Below are positions 26,273 through 33,512 of a stretch of 64,000 bases of DNA, piece after piece; the stretch's first letter is position 1; the number at the start of each line of letters is the position of its first letter. Location of the stretch: positions 434,001-498,000 of the forward strand of contig SVOB01000001.1 of the NCBI GenBank assembly GCA_015066565.1. Direction: 5' to 3'. The DNA comes from Oscillospiraceae bacterium. Its GTDB lineage: Bacteria > Bacillota > Clostridia > Oscillospirales > Acutalibacteraceae. A program made the translations under genes and the position numbers. The notes below the pieces were generated by a model. The model saw nothing but the letters and a program-made list of their open reading frames with translations, was not told where the DNA came from and searched no databases.

Positions 26273-26300
26273 AACCGAAGGATTTGAGCGTTAAGAAAAC
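26273..26300 (+). repeat. 28-bp direct repeat, right copy
   Basis: Exact copy of 25803-25830, 470 bp downstream and beyond the broken third unit. Confidence 0.85.
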
Positions 26301-26348
26301 AATTTGTCCGATTAACCGTACCTATAAAAATTTCCTTTAATTTTTCTA

Positions 26349-26376
26349 TTGACAACGGCTGAATTTGTGGTATATT
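26349..26376 (+). promoter_or_regulatory. Promoter of the SOS-type small gene
   Basis: TTGACA (26349-26354), 16-nt spacer, TATATT (26371-26376) with extended TGG upstream. Confidence 0.75.
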
Positions 26377-26381
26377 AATTA

Positions 26382-26397
26382 CAGAACATTTGTTCGG
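26382..26397 (+). promoter_or_regulatory. LexA (DinR) SOS box
   Basis: GAAC-ATTT-GTTC followed by G (26384-26396), matching the Firmicute LexA consensus CGAACN4GTTCG except the first base. It covers the expected transcription start, 8 bp after the -10, so LexA would block the promoter. Confidence 0.8.
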
Positions 26398-26424
26398 TTG
26401 TCAATAAAATGAGAGGATTTTATT

Positions 26425-26658
26425 ATGAGTATTTTTGTTGACGTGTTTCTTCGGCACGACAAATTCGGCAATAAAATACCTATGTTTATACGCTGGAACA
26501 ACGGCACTCTTTACGTTATAGACCGTCTCAAAGGCGTGTCAAGAGCCGTTTCAAACAGCGGTATGCAGGTATTGAAATACGACGTTGTTATCGGCGGAAG
26601 AGAAACCGCAATTTTTGAGGACAGATATTTAAACAAATGGTATGTTGAAGAAAAATAA
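26425..26658 (+). CDS. Small SOS-regulated protein of unknown function
   Basis: 77 residues, MSIFVDVFLRHDKFGNKIP to NKWYVEEK, with strong beta propensity. AGAGGA lies 9 nt before the ATG. From memory it resembles short proteins often encoded beside Y-family DNA polymerase (dinB/umuC) genes in Clostridia, with a VDR-like core (YVIDRLKGVSRA) and a C-terminal WYVE. No polymerase gene is adjacent here. The SOS box in its promoter makes a DNA-damage role likely; the activity is unknown. Confidence 0.75.
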   Translation: MSIFVDVFLRHDKFGNKIPMFIRWNNGTLYVIDRLKGVSRAVSNSGMQVLKYDVVIGGRETAIFEDRYLNKWYVEEK

Positions 26659-26678
26659 CGGGTATTTCCATATTTCGC

Positions 26679-26708
26679 TTGATTATCACCTTTCGGTTAA
26701 TGTATAAT
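26679..26708 (+). promoter_or_regulatory. Promoter of the GH28-sfp-PPC operon
   Basis: TTGATT (26679-26684), 18-nt spacer, TATAAT (26703-26708) with extended TG. Confidence 0.6.
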
Positions 26709-26723
26709 CAAAGCGGTGGTTAT

Positions 26724-28274
26724 ATGAAATACAGGCGAAACGTATTTGATAAACTCAACACCTTTCTCTTCGGCAAGGACCTTAGAATTACCGAGGGCGA
26801 AAGATACACTGACGAGAGGGATTTCGACTACTCGTCTTATCTCCCTTTGAAAAAATACATTTTTCCCGTGGATGAGCCTACTGAAAACGCCTTTTACATA
26901 ACCGATTTCGGCGCTAAAGCAAACGATAAAAACGCCGATAATACCGAAGCGATAAACCGCTGTATCGAGTTTTGCTCTGAAAACGGCGGAGGCTTTGTCA
27001 TAGTCAAGGGCGGTTCGTTTAAATCAAGAACCGTTGTTATGAAAAGCAACGTAACTCTTTTTATATGTTATGACAGCGAGCTTATTGCCGACGAAAGCGG
27101 AAACGGCTTTGAAAATATGGCGTTTATCTACGCTAAAGACTGTGAAAACATAGCTATAACGGGCGGCGGAACAATCAACGGCAACGGGCATTTTTTCGGA
27201 AGAAAACCGCTTTTCGACAAAAACCTGACTGAGCCCGCCGAGGTTATTGACGTAATTCAGATGCGCCGTGACTACCGCGCCCAGCTTCGTTTCGCCCACC
27301 CCTCAAAATACGGCAGGCTCATCTGCTTTGAGGACTGTGAAAACATTTCGTTTGATAATATTATTTTAAAGGACAGCCCCTCCTGGACGCTGAAGCTCAC
27401 ACGCTGTAAAAAGGCGGACATAAAAAACACGGTCATAAACGATAACCGCCACGTCTGTAACACGGACGGGATTGACCTTATGCAGACCTCGGACGTAAAT
27501 ATAAACCACTGTTTCATTTTAAGCGCCGACGACGGTATTGTTCTTAAAAACGCCGTCTGGGACAACTGTTTTGACGAAATGAAAAACATTTTTATTTCGG
27601 ACTGCGAGGTCATAAGCTGTACAAACGCTTTTAAAATCGGCACTGAAACCACCCACCCGATTAAGAACGTAGCGGTTGAAAACTGCCGCTTTTTTATGAC
27701 GGATTTATACCCAGGTTCAGTTTCGGGAATAAGCATTGAATCGGTTGACGGCAGCGAGGTTTCGGACATAAAAATTAAAAATATAGAGATGAACCGTTGC
27801 TCCTGCCCTGTCTTTATAAGGCTCGGCAACCGCAACCGCGCTTCCAAGGTAAATAATCAAAGCTCGTGGGCTGTTGAATTCGGCAAAAAGGCTCGGGGCA
27901 AGGGCGTTGCCGATAAAAAGCAGTTTGATATGAAGGGCTCCGTTCACGATATTTTAATTGAAAATATAAAGGCAGAGGATATAGAGTTACCCGTTATTAT
28001 TGCGGGTTTCAGACAAAAAGGAAAAACAAAAAGAGTGAAAAATATCACTCTTAAAAACTTCGATTTGAAATACAGAAACGCAAGGGAGATTATCGACAGA
28101 CGGCTTTTTATTCCCGAATATTCAAGGGAATATCCCGAATGCTGGCGGTTCCGTAACCTACCCGCCTATGCGTTATGGGCAAGGCACGCTGAAAACATTA
28201 ATATTGAAAACTTCAGCTGTTCCCCTGCCCCGAACACCTGGAAAAAAGAAAAGATATTTAAGGACGTTTTATAA
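26724..28274 (+). CDS. GH28-family (polygalacturonase-like) glycoside hydrolase
   Basis: 516 residues with a right-handed beta-helix pattern and no signal peptide. The N-terminal FYITDFGAKANDKNADNTEAI is the pectin-lyase-fold entry motif. GH28 catalytic Asp residues are present: NTD at 246-248 and the DD pair at 269-270 (SADDGIVLK). The usual GHG motif is replaced by KIGTETTH (304-311). Cytosolic action on pectin-derived or other acidic oligosaccharides is inferred. Ribosome site GGTGG. The stop overlaps the start of the next gene (TAATG). Confidence 0.82.
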   Translation: MKYRRNVFDKLNTFLFGKDLRITEGERYTDERDFDYSSYLPLKKYIFPVDEPTENAFYITDFGAKANDKNADNTEAINRCIEFCSENGGGFVIVKGGSFKSRTVVMKSNVTLFICYDSELIADESGNGFENMAFIYAKDCENIAITGGGTINGNGHFFGRKPLFDKNLTEPAEVIDVIQMRRDYRAQLRFAHPSKYGRLICFEDCENISFDNIILKDSPSWTLKLTRCKKADIKNTVINDNRHVCNTDGIDLMQTSDVNINHCFILSADDGIVLKNAVWDNCFDEMKNIFISDCEVISCTNAFKIGTETTHPIKNVAVENCRFFMTDLYPGSVSGISIESVDGSEVSDIKIKNIEMNRCSCPVFIRLGNRNRASKVNNQSSWAVEFGKKARGKGVADKKQFDMKGSVHDILIENIKAEDIELPVIIAGFRQKGKTKRVKNITLKNFDLKYRNAREIIDRRLFIPEYSREYPECWRFRNLPAYALWARHAENINIENFSCSPAPNTWKKEKIFKDVL

Positions 28275-28846
28275 TGACAAAGGATATAATCAGCATACGC
28301 GACGTTTCACAGGAGGAATACGAAAAGTACTTTTCCCTTATGAGTCCCGAAAAGCAACAGAGGGTTGAACGGTTTCGCTTCGAGGACGGCAAAAAACGCA
28401 CCGTTGCGGGTGAAATGCTTGCGCGCAGAATGATTAGCGGACAGTGTAAAATAAAAGAGGATAAAATCGTTTTCAAAACAAGCGAAAAGGGAAAGCCCTA
28501 TACAAAAAGCGCCGATATTCATTTTAACATAAGCCATTCGGACGAATTTATTCTCTGCGCCGTAAACGACGGACCGATAGGCGTTGATATTGAAAAAATA
28601 AGAGATATTAACGAAATGGTTATCAAACACGCCTGCAACGAAAGAGAGCTTGAATACGTCTATGAAAAAGGCGTTTCAAAGCAGGAAAGCCTTAAGCGCT
28701 TTTTTGAAATCTGGACCTATAAGGAAGCGTGCTTTAAGCATAAGGGCACGGGTATTGAGGATTTTCAGACGCTCGATTATTTCAACTGCAGCCGCACAAG
28801 AGAAAACGGAATAATCGACGGCTACGCATACTGCATAATCTATTAA
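28274..28846 (+). CDS. Sfp-type 4'-phosphopantetheinyl transferase
   Basis: Transfers the phosphopantetheine arm of CoA to a serine of carrier proteins. The Sfp signatures are present: IGVDIEKIR (Mg ligands Asp105 and Glu107) and WTYKEACFKHKG (Trp147, Lys150, Glu151, Lys155). 190 residues, a compact version of the usual 220-240. It is translationally coupled to GH28, an odd partner. The carrier-protein gene at 59081 in this window is a plausible client. Confidence 0.88.
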   Translation: MTKDIISIRDVSQEEYEKYFSLMSPEKQQRVERFRFEDGKKRTVAGEMLARRMISGQCKIKEDKIVFKTSEKGKPYTKSADIHFNISHSDEFILCAVNDGPIGVDIEKIRDINEMVIKHACNERELEYVYEKGVSKQESLKRFFEIWTYKEACFKHKGTGIEDFQTLDYFNCSRTRENGIIDGYAYCIIY

Positions 28847-28857
28847 AGGAGAAGAAT

Positions 28858-29277
28858 ATGGAATACAGAAGATTTAATAACATTATCGCCTTAAGGCTTG
28901 ACAAAGACGAAGAAATTATTTCTTCACTCTCAACAGTTTGTGAAAAGGAAAATATAAAAGCAGGTTTCTTTAACGGAATCGGCGCAACTGACGACTTTAC
29001 GGTAGGAATTTTCAGTCTTGAAAAGCAGGCCTATGAAAAGTTCAATTTTAAGGGTAATCACGAAATAACCGCCCTCACGGGTAATGTTTCATTTGTCGAT
29101 AACAAGCCATATATTCACGCTCACATAGTCTGTTCGGGCGAAAACGCGAAAACTGTCGGAGGACATTTGCTTGAAGGAATTATTTCACTGACGGGTGAAA
29201 TTTTCATAACCGTTGCCGACGGCGAAATAGGGCGAAAATATGACGGCGAATTAAAGATTAACAGGTTCGATTTTTAA
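28858..29277 (+). CDS. PPC-domain (DUF296) protein
   Basis: 139 residues matching the plant-and-prokaryote-conserved domain: RLDKDEEIISSLSTVCEKEN, FFNGIGATDDF, and the metal-type HAHIVCS with GGHLLEG. Bacterial members are trimeric and often called DNA-binding, but the evidence for that is thin. AAGGAG precedes the ATG, 11 bp after the transferase gene. It ends tail to tail with a small minus-strand gene, overlapping by 27 bp. Confidence 0.85.
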   Translation: MEYRRFNNIIALRLDKDEEIISSLSTVCEKENIKAGFFNGIGATDDFTVGIFSLEKQAYEKFNFKGNHEITALTGNVSFVDNKPYIHAHIVCSGENAKTVGGHLLEGIISLTGEIFITVADGEIGRKYDGELKINRFDF

Positions 29278-29460
29278 TAAAAAAGACTCGCAGGTGAAAT
29301 CATCGGTTTCTCTGCGAGCCTTTCTTTTTCTGTTATAATGTTTTTTGTTTTCGACTACCCTTATTGTCGGCTTCAATTCGCCCCAGTTTTTACGCTTTTT
29401 TGCGTTTAACTCTTTTTGCTTTTTCTTTGAAAGCTTTTTGTAGCTTACTACTTTTTGCAT
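29251..29460 (-). CDS. Small highly basic protein
   Basis: 69 residues, about a third Lys/Arg, beginning MQKVVSYKKLSKKKQKELNA and containing NWGELKPTIRVVENKKHYNR. GAGAGGTGA lies 6 nt before the ATG, which makes it a real gene rather than a shadow. Small Lys-rich proteins with a similar SKK...NAK...W core exist in Clostridia, with no known function; nucleic acid binding is a guess. Its last codons overlap the PPC gene and the terminator hairpin, so the C-terminus may have drifted. Confidence 0.65.
   Translation of the reverse strand: MQKVVSYKKLSKKKQKELNAKKRKNWGELKPTIRVVENKKHYNRKRKARRETDDFTCESFLLKIEPVNL
29287..29326 (+). terminator. Terminator of the GH28-sfp-PPC operon
   Basis: CTCGCAG (29287-29293) pairs with CTGCGAG (29312-29318), with an inner GAAA/TTTC pairing, then CCTTTCTTTTT. 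Confidence 0.75.
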
Positions 29461-29524
29461 AAAATCACCTCTCTTTTATTGTAACATATATTATCTTTTT
29501 TGTGTAGAGTTTTATCGGGTTTTG

Positions 29525-29533
29525 TGATACAAT
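29525..29533 (+). promoter_or_regulatory. Extended -10 promoter of thyA-folA
   Basis: TGATACAAT, an extended -10, with no good -35; about 25 nt before AAAGGAGG. Confidence 0.45.
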
Positions 29534-29568
29534 ATATTTAATTAAGGATTTTTCAAAGGAGGATTATT

Positions 29569-30471
29569 ATGTCACAGTGGGACAAGGATTATCTGGCGCT
29601 TTGTAAAAGAATACTCGACGAGGGCGTTGAGGTTGAAAACCGAACCGGTATCAACACAATAAAGGTTCCCTCTCATCATTTTCATTTTGATTTATCAAAG
29701 GAATATCCTATTCTTACCACAAAACAGCTTTTCATAAGACAGGCTGTTCTTGAAATGCTCTGGATTTATCAGGCGCAGTCAAATGACGTTCGCTGGCTTC
29801 AGGAGAGAAACGTTCATATCTGGGACGAATGGGAAATCGACGAGGACGGCATCTGGACGGCTACTCAGCTTCTTCCCGACGAAACGGGCAAGCTAACAAA
29901 GCAGACAATACATAAGCAGTTTCCGAAGGAATACGCTCACACAATCGGCACGGCTTACGGCTATATTGTCAACAAATTCAAGATGACCCAGAACCTCATT
30001 GACAAGATTAAAAATCATCCCGAGGACAGACGTATGGTAATGACCCTCTGGCAGAACGACTATCTTGACACGGCTGTTCTCCCCTCCTGCGTATGGTCGA
30101 GCGAATGGGACGTAACCGATAACAAGCTCAACTGCTGGGTTCACCAGCGTTCATGCGACGTTCCGCTCGGTCTTCCCTTTAACGTAACCCAGTACGCTAC
30201 GCTTCTTTGCCTGCTCGCAAAGGTTACGGGAAGAGAGCCCGGAACAATTGACTGGAGTATAAAGGACGCTCACATCTATGTCAATCAGGTTGACGGAATT
30301 AAGGAACAGCTCGCCCGCTTTGAAGAAAAGGGCGACCTCCCCGCACCGAAGCTCTGGATTAATCCCGAAATTGACGATTTCTTCAAATTCGACAATTCAA
30401 AGGATTGCAACGACATTAAATTAATCGGTTATGAGCATTTGGGAAAAATCCTTTTCCCGCTTGCGCAGTGA
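29569..30471 (+). CDS. thyA: Thymidylate synthase (ThyA type)
   Basis: Methylates dUMP to dTMP using methylene-tetrahydrofolate. Family motifs include ENRTGINT, the LWIYQAQSNDV helix, QRSCDVPLGLPFNVTQYA (dUMP phosphate loop) and DAHIYVNQ. The catalytic cysteine is Cys174, but its context is LPSCVW instead of the usual LPPCH. AAAGGAGG lies before the ATG. folA follows with overlapping signals, the standard pair because ThyA yields dihydrofolate. Confidence 0.95.
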   Translation: MSQWDKDYLALCKRILDEGVEVENRTGINTIKVPSHHFHFDLSKEYPILTTKQLFIRQAVLEMLWIYQAQSNDVRWLQERNVHIWDEWEIDEDGIWTATQLLPDETGKLTKQTIHKQFPKEYAHTIGTAYGYIVNKFKMTQNLIDKIKNHPEDRRMVMTLWQNDYLDTAVLPSCVWSSEWDVTDNKLNCWVHQRSCDVPLGLPFNVTQYATLLCLLAKVTGREPGTIDWSIKDAHIYVNQVDGIKEQLARFEEKGDLPAPKLWINPEIDDFFKFDNSKDCNDIKLIGYEHLGKILFPLAQ

Positions 30472-30479
30472 GGAAGAAT

Positions 30480-30956
30480 ATGTCAATTTCAATGATTGCC
30501 GCAATAGGCAAAAACAACGAGCTCGGCAAGGGAAACGACCTTATCTGGCACTTTAAAGAGGATATGAAATTCTTTAAGGAAACGACAATGGGTTCAACCG
30601 TTATTATGGGAAGAAAAACCTTTGAGTCGCTGCCGAAAGCGTTGCCGAACAGACGGAATATCGTTATTTCAAGGAGCAAGGATTTTAATCCGGAGGGCGC
30701 CGAGGTTGTGTCAAGCGTTAAAAAAGCGATTGAAATAACCGAAAACGAAAATGTGTTTATTATAGGCGGAGGCGCAATATATAAAGAGTTTCTTCCCCTT
30801 TCGGACAGGCTTTTTTTAACCGAAATCGACGCTTCCTGTCCTGACGCCGAGGTATATTTCCCGGAGTTTGACAAAAAGCTTTATAAAAGAAAAAAGCTGA
30901 CTGATTATGAATGTGACGGGATTCATTTTTCCCACGTTCTTTACACTAAAAAATAA
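30480..30956 (+). CDS. folA: Dihydrofolate reductase
   Basis: NADPH-dependent reduction of dihydrofolate, recycling the product of ThyA. Motifs: MIAAIGKNNELGKGNDLIWH, the catalytic acid region EDMKFFKETT, VIMGRKTFESLP, NIVISR, and IIGGGAIYKEFLP. The start at ATG 30480 is chosen over the GTG at 30468 because AGGAAG lies in between. 158 residues, standard chromosomal type. Ends at a strong terminator. Confidence 0.95.
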   Translation: MSISMIAAIGKNNELGKGNDLIWHFKEDMKFFKETTMGSTVIMGRKTFESLPKALPNRRNIVISRSKDFNPEGAEVVSSVKKAIEITENENVFIIGGGAIYKEFLPLSDRLFLTEIDASCPDAEVYFPEFDKKLYKRKKLTDYECDGIHFSHVLYTKK

Positions 30957-30960
30957 AAGA

Positions 30961-31006
30961 AAAAATTAAAAGGTCTATGGAAAAATCCATAGACCTTTAA
31001 TTTTAT
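30961..31006. terminator. Bidirectional terminator between folA and the opp locus
   Basis: An almost perfect stem of about 17 bp (AAATTAAAAGGTCTATGG and complement) with T-rich flanks on both strands. Confidence 0.85.
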
Positions 31007-31296
31007 TTGCCTATAAAGAATACCATTAAGGCTATCGCAATACCGAACACCGCAATAAATATTAACGCAATCAGTGCCGAAGCGCTCATAGCGCCGAGGA
31101 CAAAGGAACGTCTTTCGTCCTTTGAAAATTCATTTTTCTCCCACGGGCGCTCGTCCGAAGAATTGTTTTCTTCAGTCGGAGCTGTTTTTTCCTTTTTGGG
31201 AACCCTCGGAATAAACAGCGAAGACGGACTTTCAACGCCTGACATATCGACTATGGTGCGTCCGTCGTCATCGTCATATTGCTTTCTTTTAGCCAT
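31003..31296 (-). CDS. Small tail-anchored membrane protein at the end of the opp operon
   Basis: 97 residues. A charged, low-complexity cytosolic part (DDDDG near the start, KKEKTAPTEEN) is followed by one C-terminal helix (about 68-95). No family recognised. AGAGGT lies before the ATG, 14 bp after oppF, so it is the last gene of the peptide-transport operon. An accessory role in the transporter is possible but only positional. Confidence 0.7.
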   Translation of the reverse strand: MAKRKQYDDDDGRTIVDMSGVESPSSLFIPRVPKKEKTAPTEENNSSDERPWEKNEFSKDERRSFVLGAMSASALIALIFIAVFGIAIALMVFFIGK

Positions 31297-31310
31297 AAAT
31301 AACCTCTTTA

Positions 31311-32351
31311 TTATTCGTTGATATCCTTAACGTCATCATAAAGGTGACATACAACAAAGTGTCCCTTTTCGATTTCCTTCTGCTCGGGAACCTCGTGCTT
31401 ACAAATCTCCATACAATTTGCACATCTTGTGTGGAATTTACAGCCCGCAGGCGGATTTGCAGGCGAAGGAATAGAGCCTTCAAGAACAATTCTCTTCATC
31501 TTGATTGTCGGGTCGGGAATCGGGATAGCCGAGAACAACGCCTTAGTATAAGGATGAAGCGGATTTTTAAAGATATCGTCAGTTTCACCGTACTCGACAA
31601 GATTTCCGAGATACATAACGCCGACTGTATCGGAGATATGTTCAACTACGGACAAGTCGTGAGAGATGAAAAGATAAGTAAAGTGATGCTCATTCTGAAG
31701 CTCGTTAAGAAGGTTGATAATCTGAGCCTGGATTGAAACGTCAAGAGCCGAAACGGGCTCGTCGCAGACTATAAATTCGGGGTTGAGGGCGAGCGCTCTT
31801 GCGATACAGATTCTCTGTCTCTGACCGCCCGAGAACTCGTGAGGATAACGGTCCTTATGGAAGGGCTGAAGTCCGCAGTTATCCATAACCTTATCAATAT
31901 AGTCGTTATATTCTTCCTTTGAAACAATGCCGTGCTCTCTGACCGCTTCGCCGATAATTTCGCCGACGGGCATACGGGGTGAAAGCGACGAGAACGGGTC
32001 CTGGAAGATAATCTGCATCTTAGTACGCATATCGTGCATTTCCTTACTTGTAAGGTCATACACCTCTTTGCCGTTAAAGATTACCTGACCGCCTGTCTTT
32101 TCGCCCGAGAGGCGAAGAACCGCGCGTCCTGTTGTGGTTTTACCGCAGCCTGACTCGCCGACAAGTCCCATAGTCGTACCGCGCTTAAGGTTAAAGGTTA
32201 CGCCGTCAACAGCTTTTACATAGCCGACTGTTTTATTGAAAAGTCCGCCCTTTATCGGGAAATACTTTTTAAGCGCATTAACCTGAAGAATGTACTGAGG
32301 GTCAATTTCAACGGGAGTAAAATCATTTGTTATTTTTTCCAACTTGCTCAC
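31311..32351 (-). CDS. oppF: Oligopeptide ABC transporter ATP-binding protein OppF
   Basis: 346 residues. Walker [15 protein letters not shown]-loop [11 protein letters not shown]-type sequence, ABC signature SGGQRQR, Walker [14 protein letters not shown], switch His in FISHDLSVV. The C-terminal oligopeptide domain has the Cys cluster [21 protein letters not shown] (part of the cluster-binding tail in Opp/Dpp ATPases). Works with OppD as a heterodimer under OppB/OppC. 2-bp gap from oppD. Confidence 0.93.
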   Translation of the reverse strand: MSKLEKITNDFTPVEIDPQYILQVNALKKYFPIKGGLFNKTVGYVKAVDGVTFNLKRGTTMGLVGESGCGKTTTGRAVLRLSGEKTGGQVIFNGKEVYDLTSKEMHDMRTKMQIIFQDPFSSLSPRMPVGEIIGEAVREHGIVSKEEYNDYIDKVMDNCGLQPFHKDRYPHEFSGGQRQRICIARALALNPEFIVCDEPVSALDVSIQAQIINLLNELQNEHHFTYLFISHDLSVVEHISDTVGVMYLGNLVEYGETDDIFKNPLHPYTKALFSAIPIPDPTIKMKRIVLEGSIPSPANPPAGCKFHTRCANCMEICKHEVPEQKEIEKGHFVVCHLYDDVKDINE

Positions 32352-32353
32352 TT

Positions 32354-33499
32354 TTAACCCTCCTTCTTGTCGTAATAGCGGTAGCAGGATACCTTATGTG
32401 TCGGCGAAAGGCTGATTTCGCAGGGATATTCGCCGTCACAGCCGTCAACGCACATTTCGCATCTGTCCTTAAAATAACAGTAGTCGGGCATATTAACGGG
32501 GTTGGGAACCTTACCCGGAATTGAATAAAGCTTTTCTACCCTCTTGCCAACTACGGGCTTTGAAGCCATAAGACCGATTGTATAGGGATGGGCAGGGTTA
32601 GCAAAAATCTCCTGCGCAGTACCCTTTTCAACAACCTTGCCCGCATACATAACTACAACGTAATCAGCCATTTCGGCGATAACGCCGAGGTCGTGGGTGA
32701 TAATCATAATTGAAGAATTAATCTTATCCTTCAAGTTACGAAGAAGGTCGAGTATCTGAGCCTGAATTGTAACGTCGAGCGCCGTTGTAGGCTCGTCTGC
32801 GATAATAAGCTTGGGATTGCAGGCAAGCGCCATAGCAATCATAACACGCTGACGCATACCGCCCGAAAGCTCGTGAGGATACATTTTATAAACGCCCTCT
32901 GAGTTCGCAATACCTACCATTTCAAGAAGCTCGATTGAACGCGCCTTGACTTCCTCGTCGCTCATTCCCTTACCGTCGTGAAGCGCAATAACCTCGTCAA
33001 GCTGAGCGCCGATACGGAAAACGGGGTTAAGACTCGTCATAGGCTCCTGGAAAATCATCGACATAAAGTTGCCGCGAAGGCGCTGCATAGCCTCGATAGG
33101 AGTTTTTGTAATATCGTAAGCCTTATCGCCGAGGTTGAGCCTTATTTCGCCCGATACAACCTGTCCCTGAGGACGCTGAAGAAGTTGCATAATCGAAAGG
33201 CTTGTTACGCTTTTACCGCAGCCCGACTCGCCTACTACGCCGACGGTTTTGCCGAGCGGAACCTCGAACGAAACGCCGTCAACCGCCTTAACAGTACCGA
33301 CGTCGGTAAAGAAGAAGGTATGCAAATCGTCGATTTCGAGCGAGTTTGCAGGGTTGTGCATTTTTGTAAGATATTCCTCCTCGGGAACGTTCTTACGCTT
33401 ATATTTCTTTTCTAATTCGTTGGTTATCTTTCTGTTTTCCTTTGAAATCCTGCGTGATTCCTTGGCAGACAGATATCCTTCAGCTTTCTTTTTTGCCAT
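32354..33499 (-). CDS. oppD: Oligopeptide ABC transporter ATP-binding protein OppD
   Basis: 381 residues. A Lys/Glu-rich N-terminal extension of about 55 residues precedes the ABC domain: Walker A GESGCGKSVTSLS, signature LSGGMRQR, Walker B KLIIADEPTTALDV, switch His in IITHDLGVI. The C-terminal Cys motif CYFKDRCEMCVDGCDGEYPC is typical for OppD/DppD. The long N-terminus is unusual. AAGGAGG lies between oppC and this start. Confidence 0.93.
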   Translation of the reverse strand: MAKKKAEGYLSAKESRRISKENRKITNELEKKYKRKNVPEEEYLTKMHNPANSLEIDDLHTFFFTDVGTVKAVDGVSFEVPLGKTVGVVGESGCGKSVTSLSIMQLLQRPQGQVVSGEIRLNLGDKAYDITKTPIEAMQRLRGNFMSMIFQEPMTSLNPVFRIGAQLDEVIALHDGKGMSDEEVKARSIELLEMVGIANSEGVYKMYPHELSGGMRQRVMIAMALACNPKLIIADEPTTALDVTIQAQILDLLRNLKDKINSSIMIITHDLGVIAEMADYVVVMYAGKVVEKGTAQEIFANPAHPYTIGLMASKPVVGKRVEKLYSIPGKVPNPVNMPDYCYFKDRCEMCVDGCDGEYPCEISLSPTHKVSCYRYYDKKEG

Positions 33500-33512
33500 T
33501 TCTGTCGCCTCC

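Noticed and set aside
26384-26395. Simple chance palindrome instead of a LexA box
   Set aside because: Its exact GAAC-N4-GTTC spacing and place over the start of a near-consensus promoter make regulation more likely than chance.
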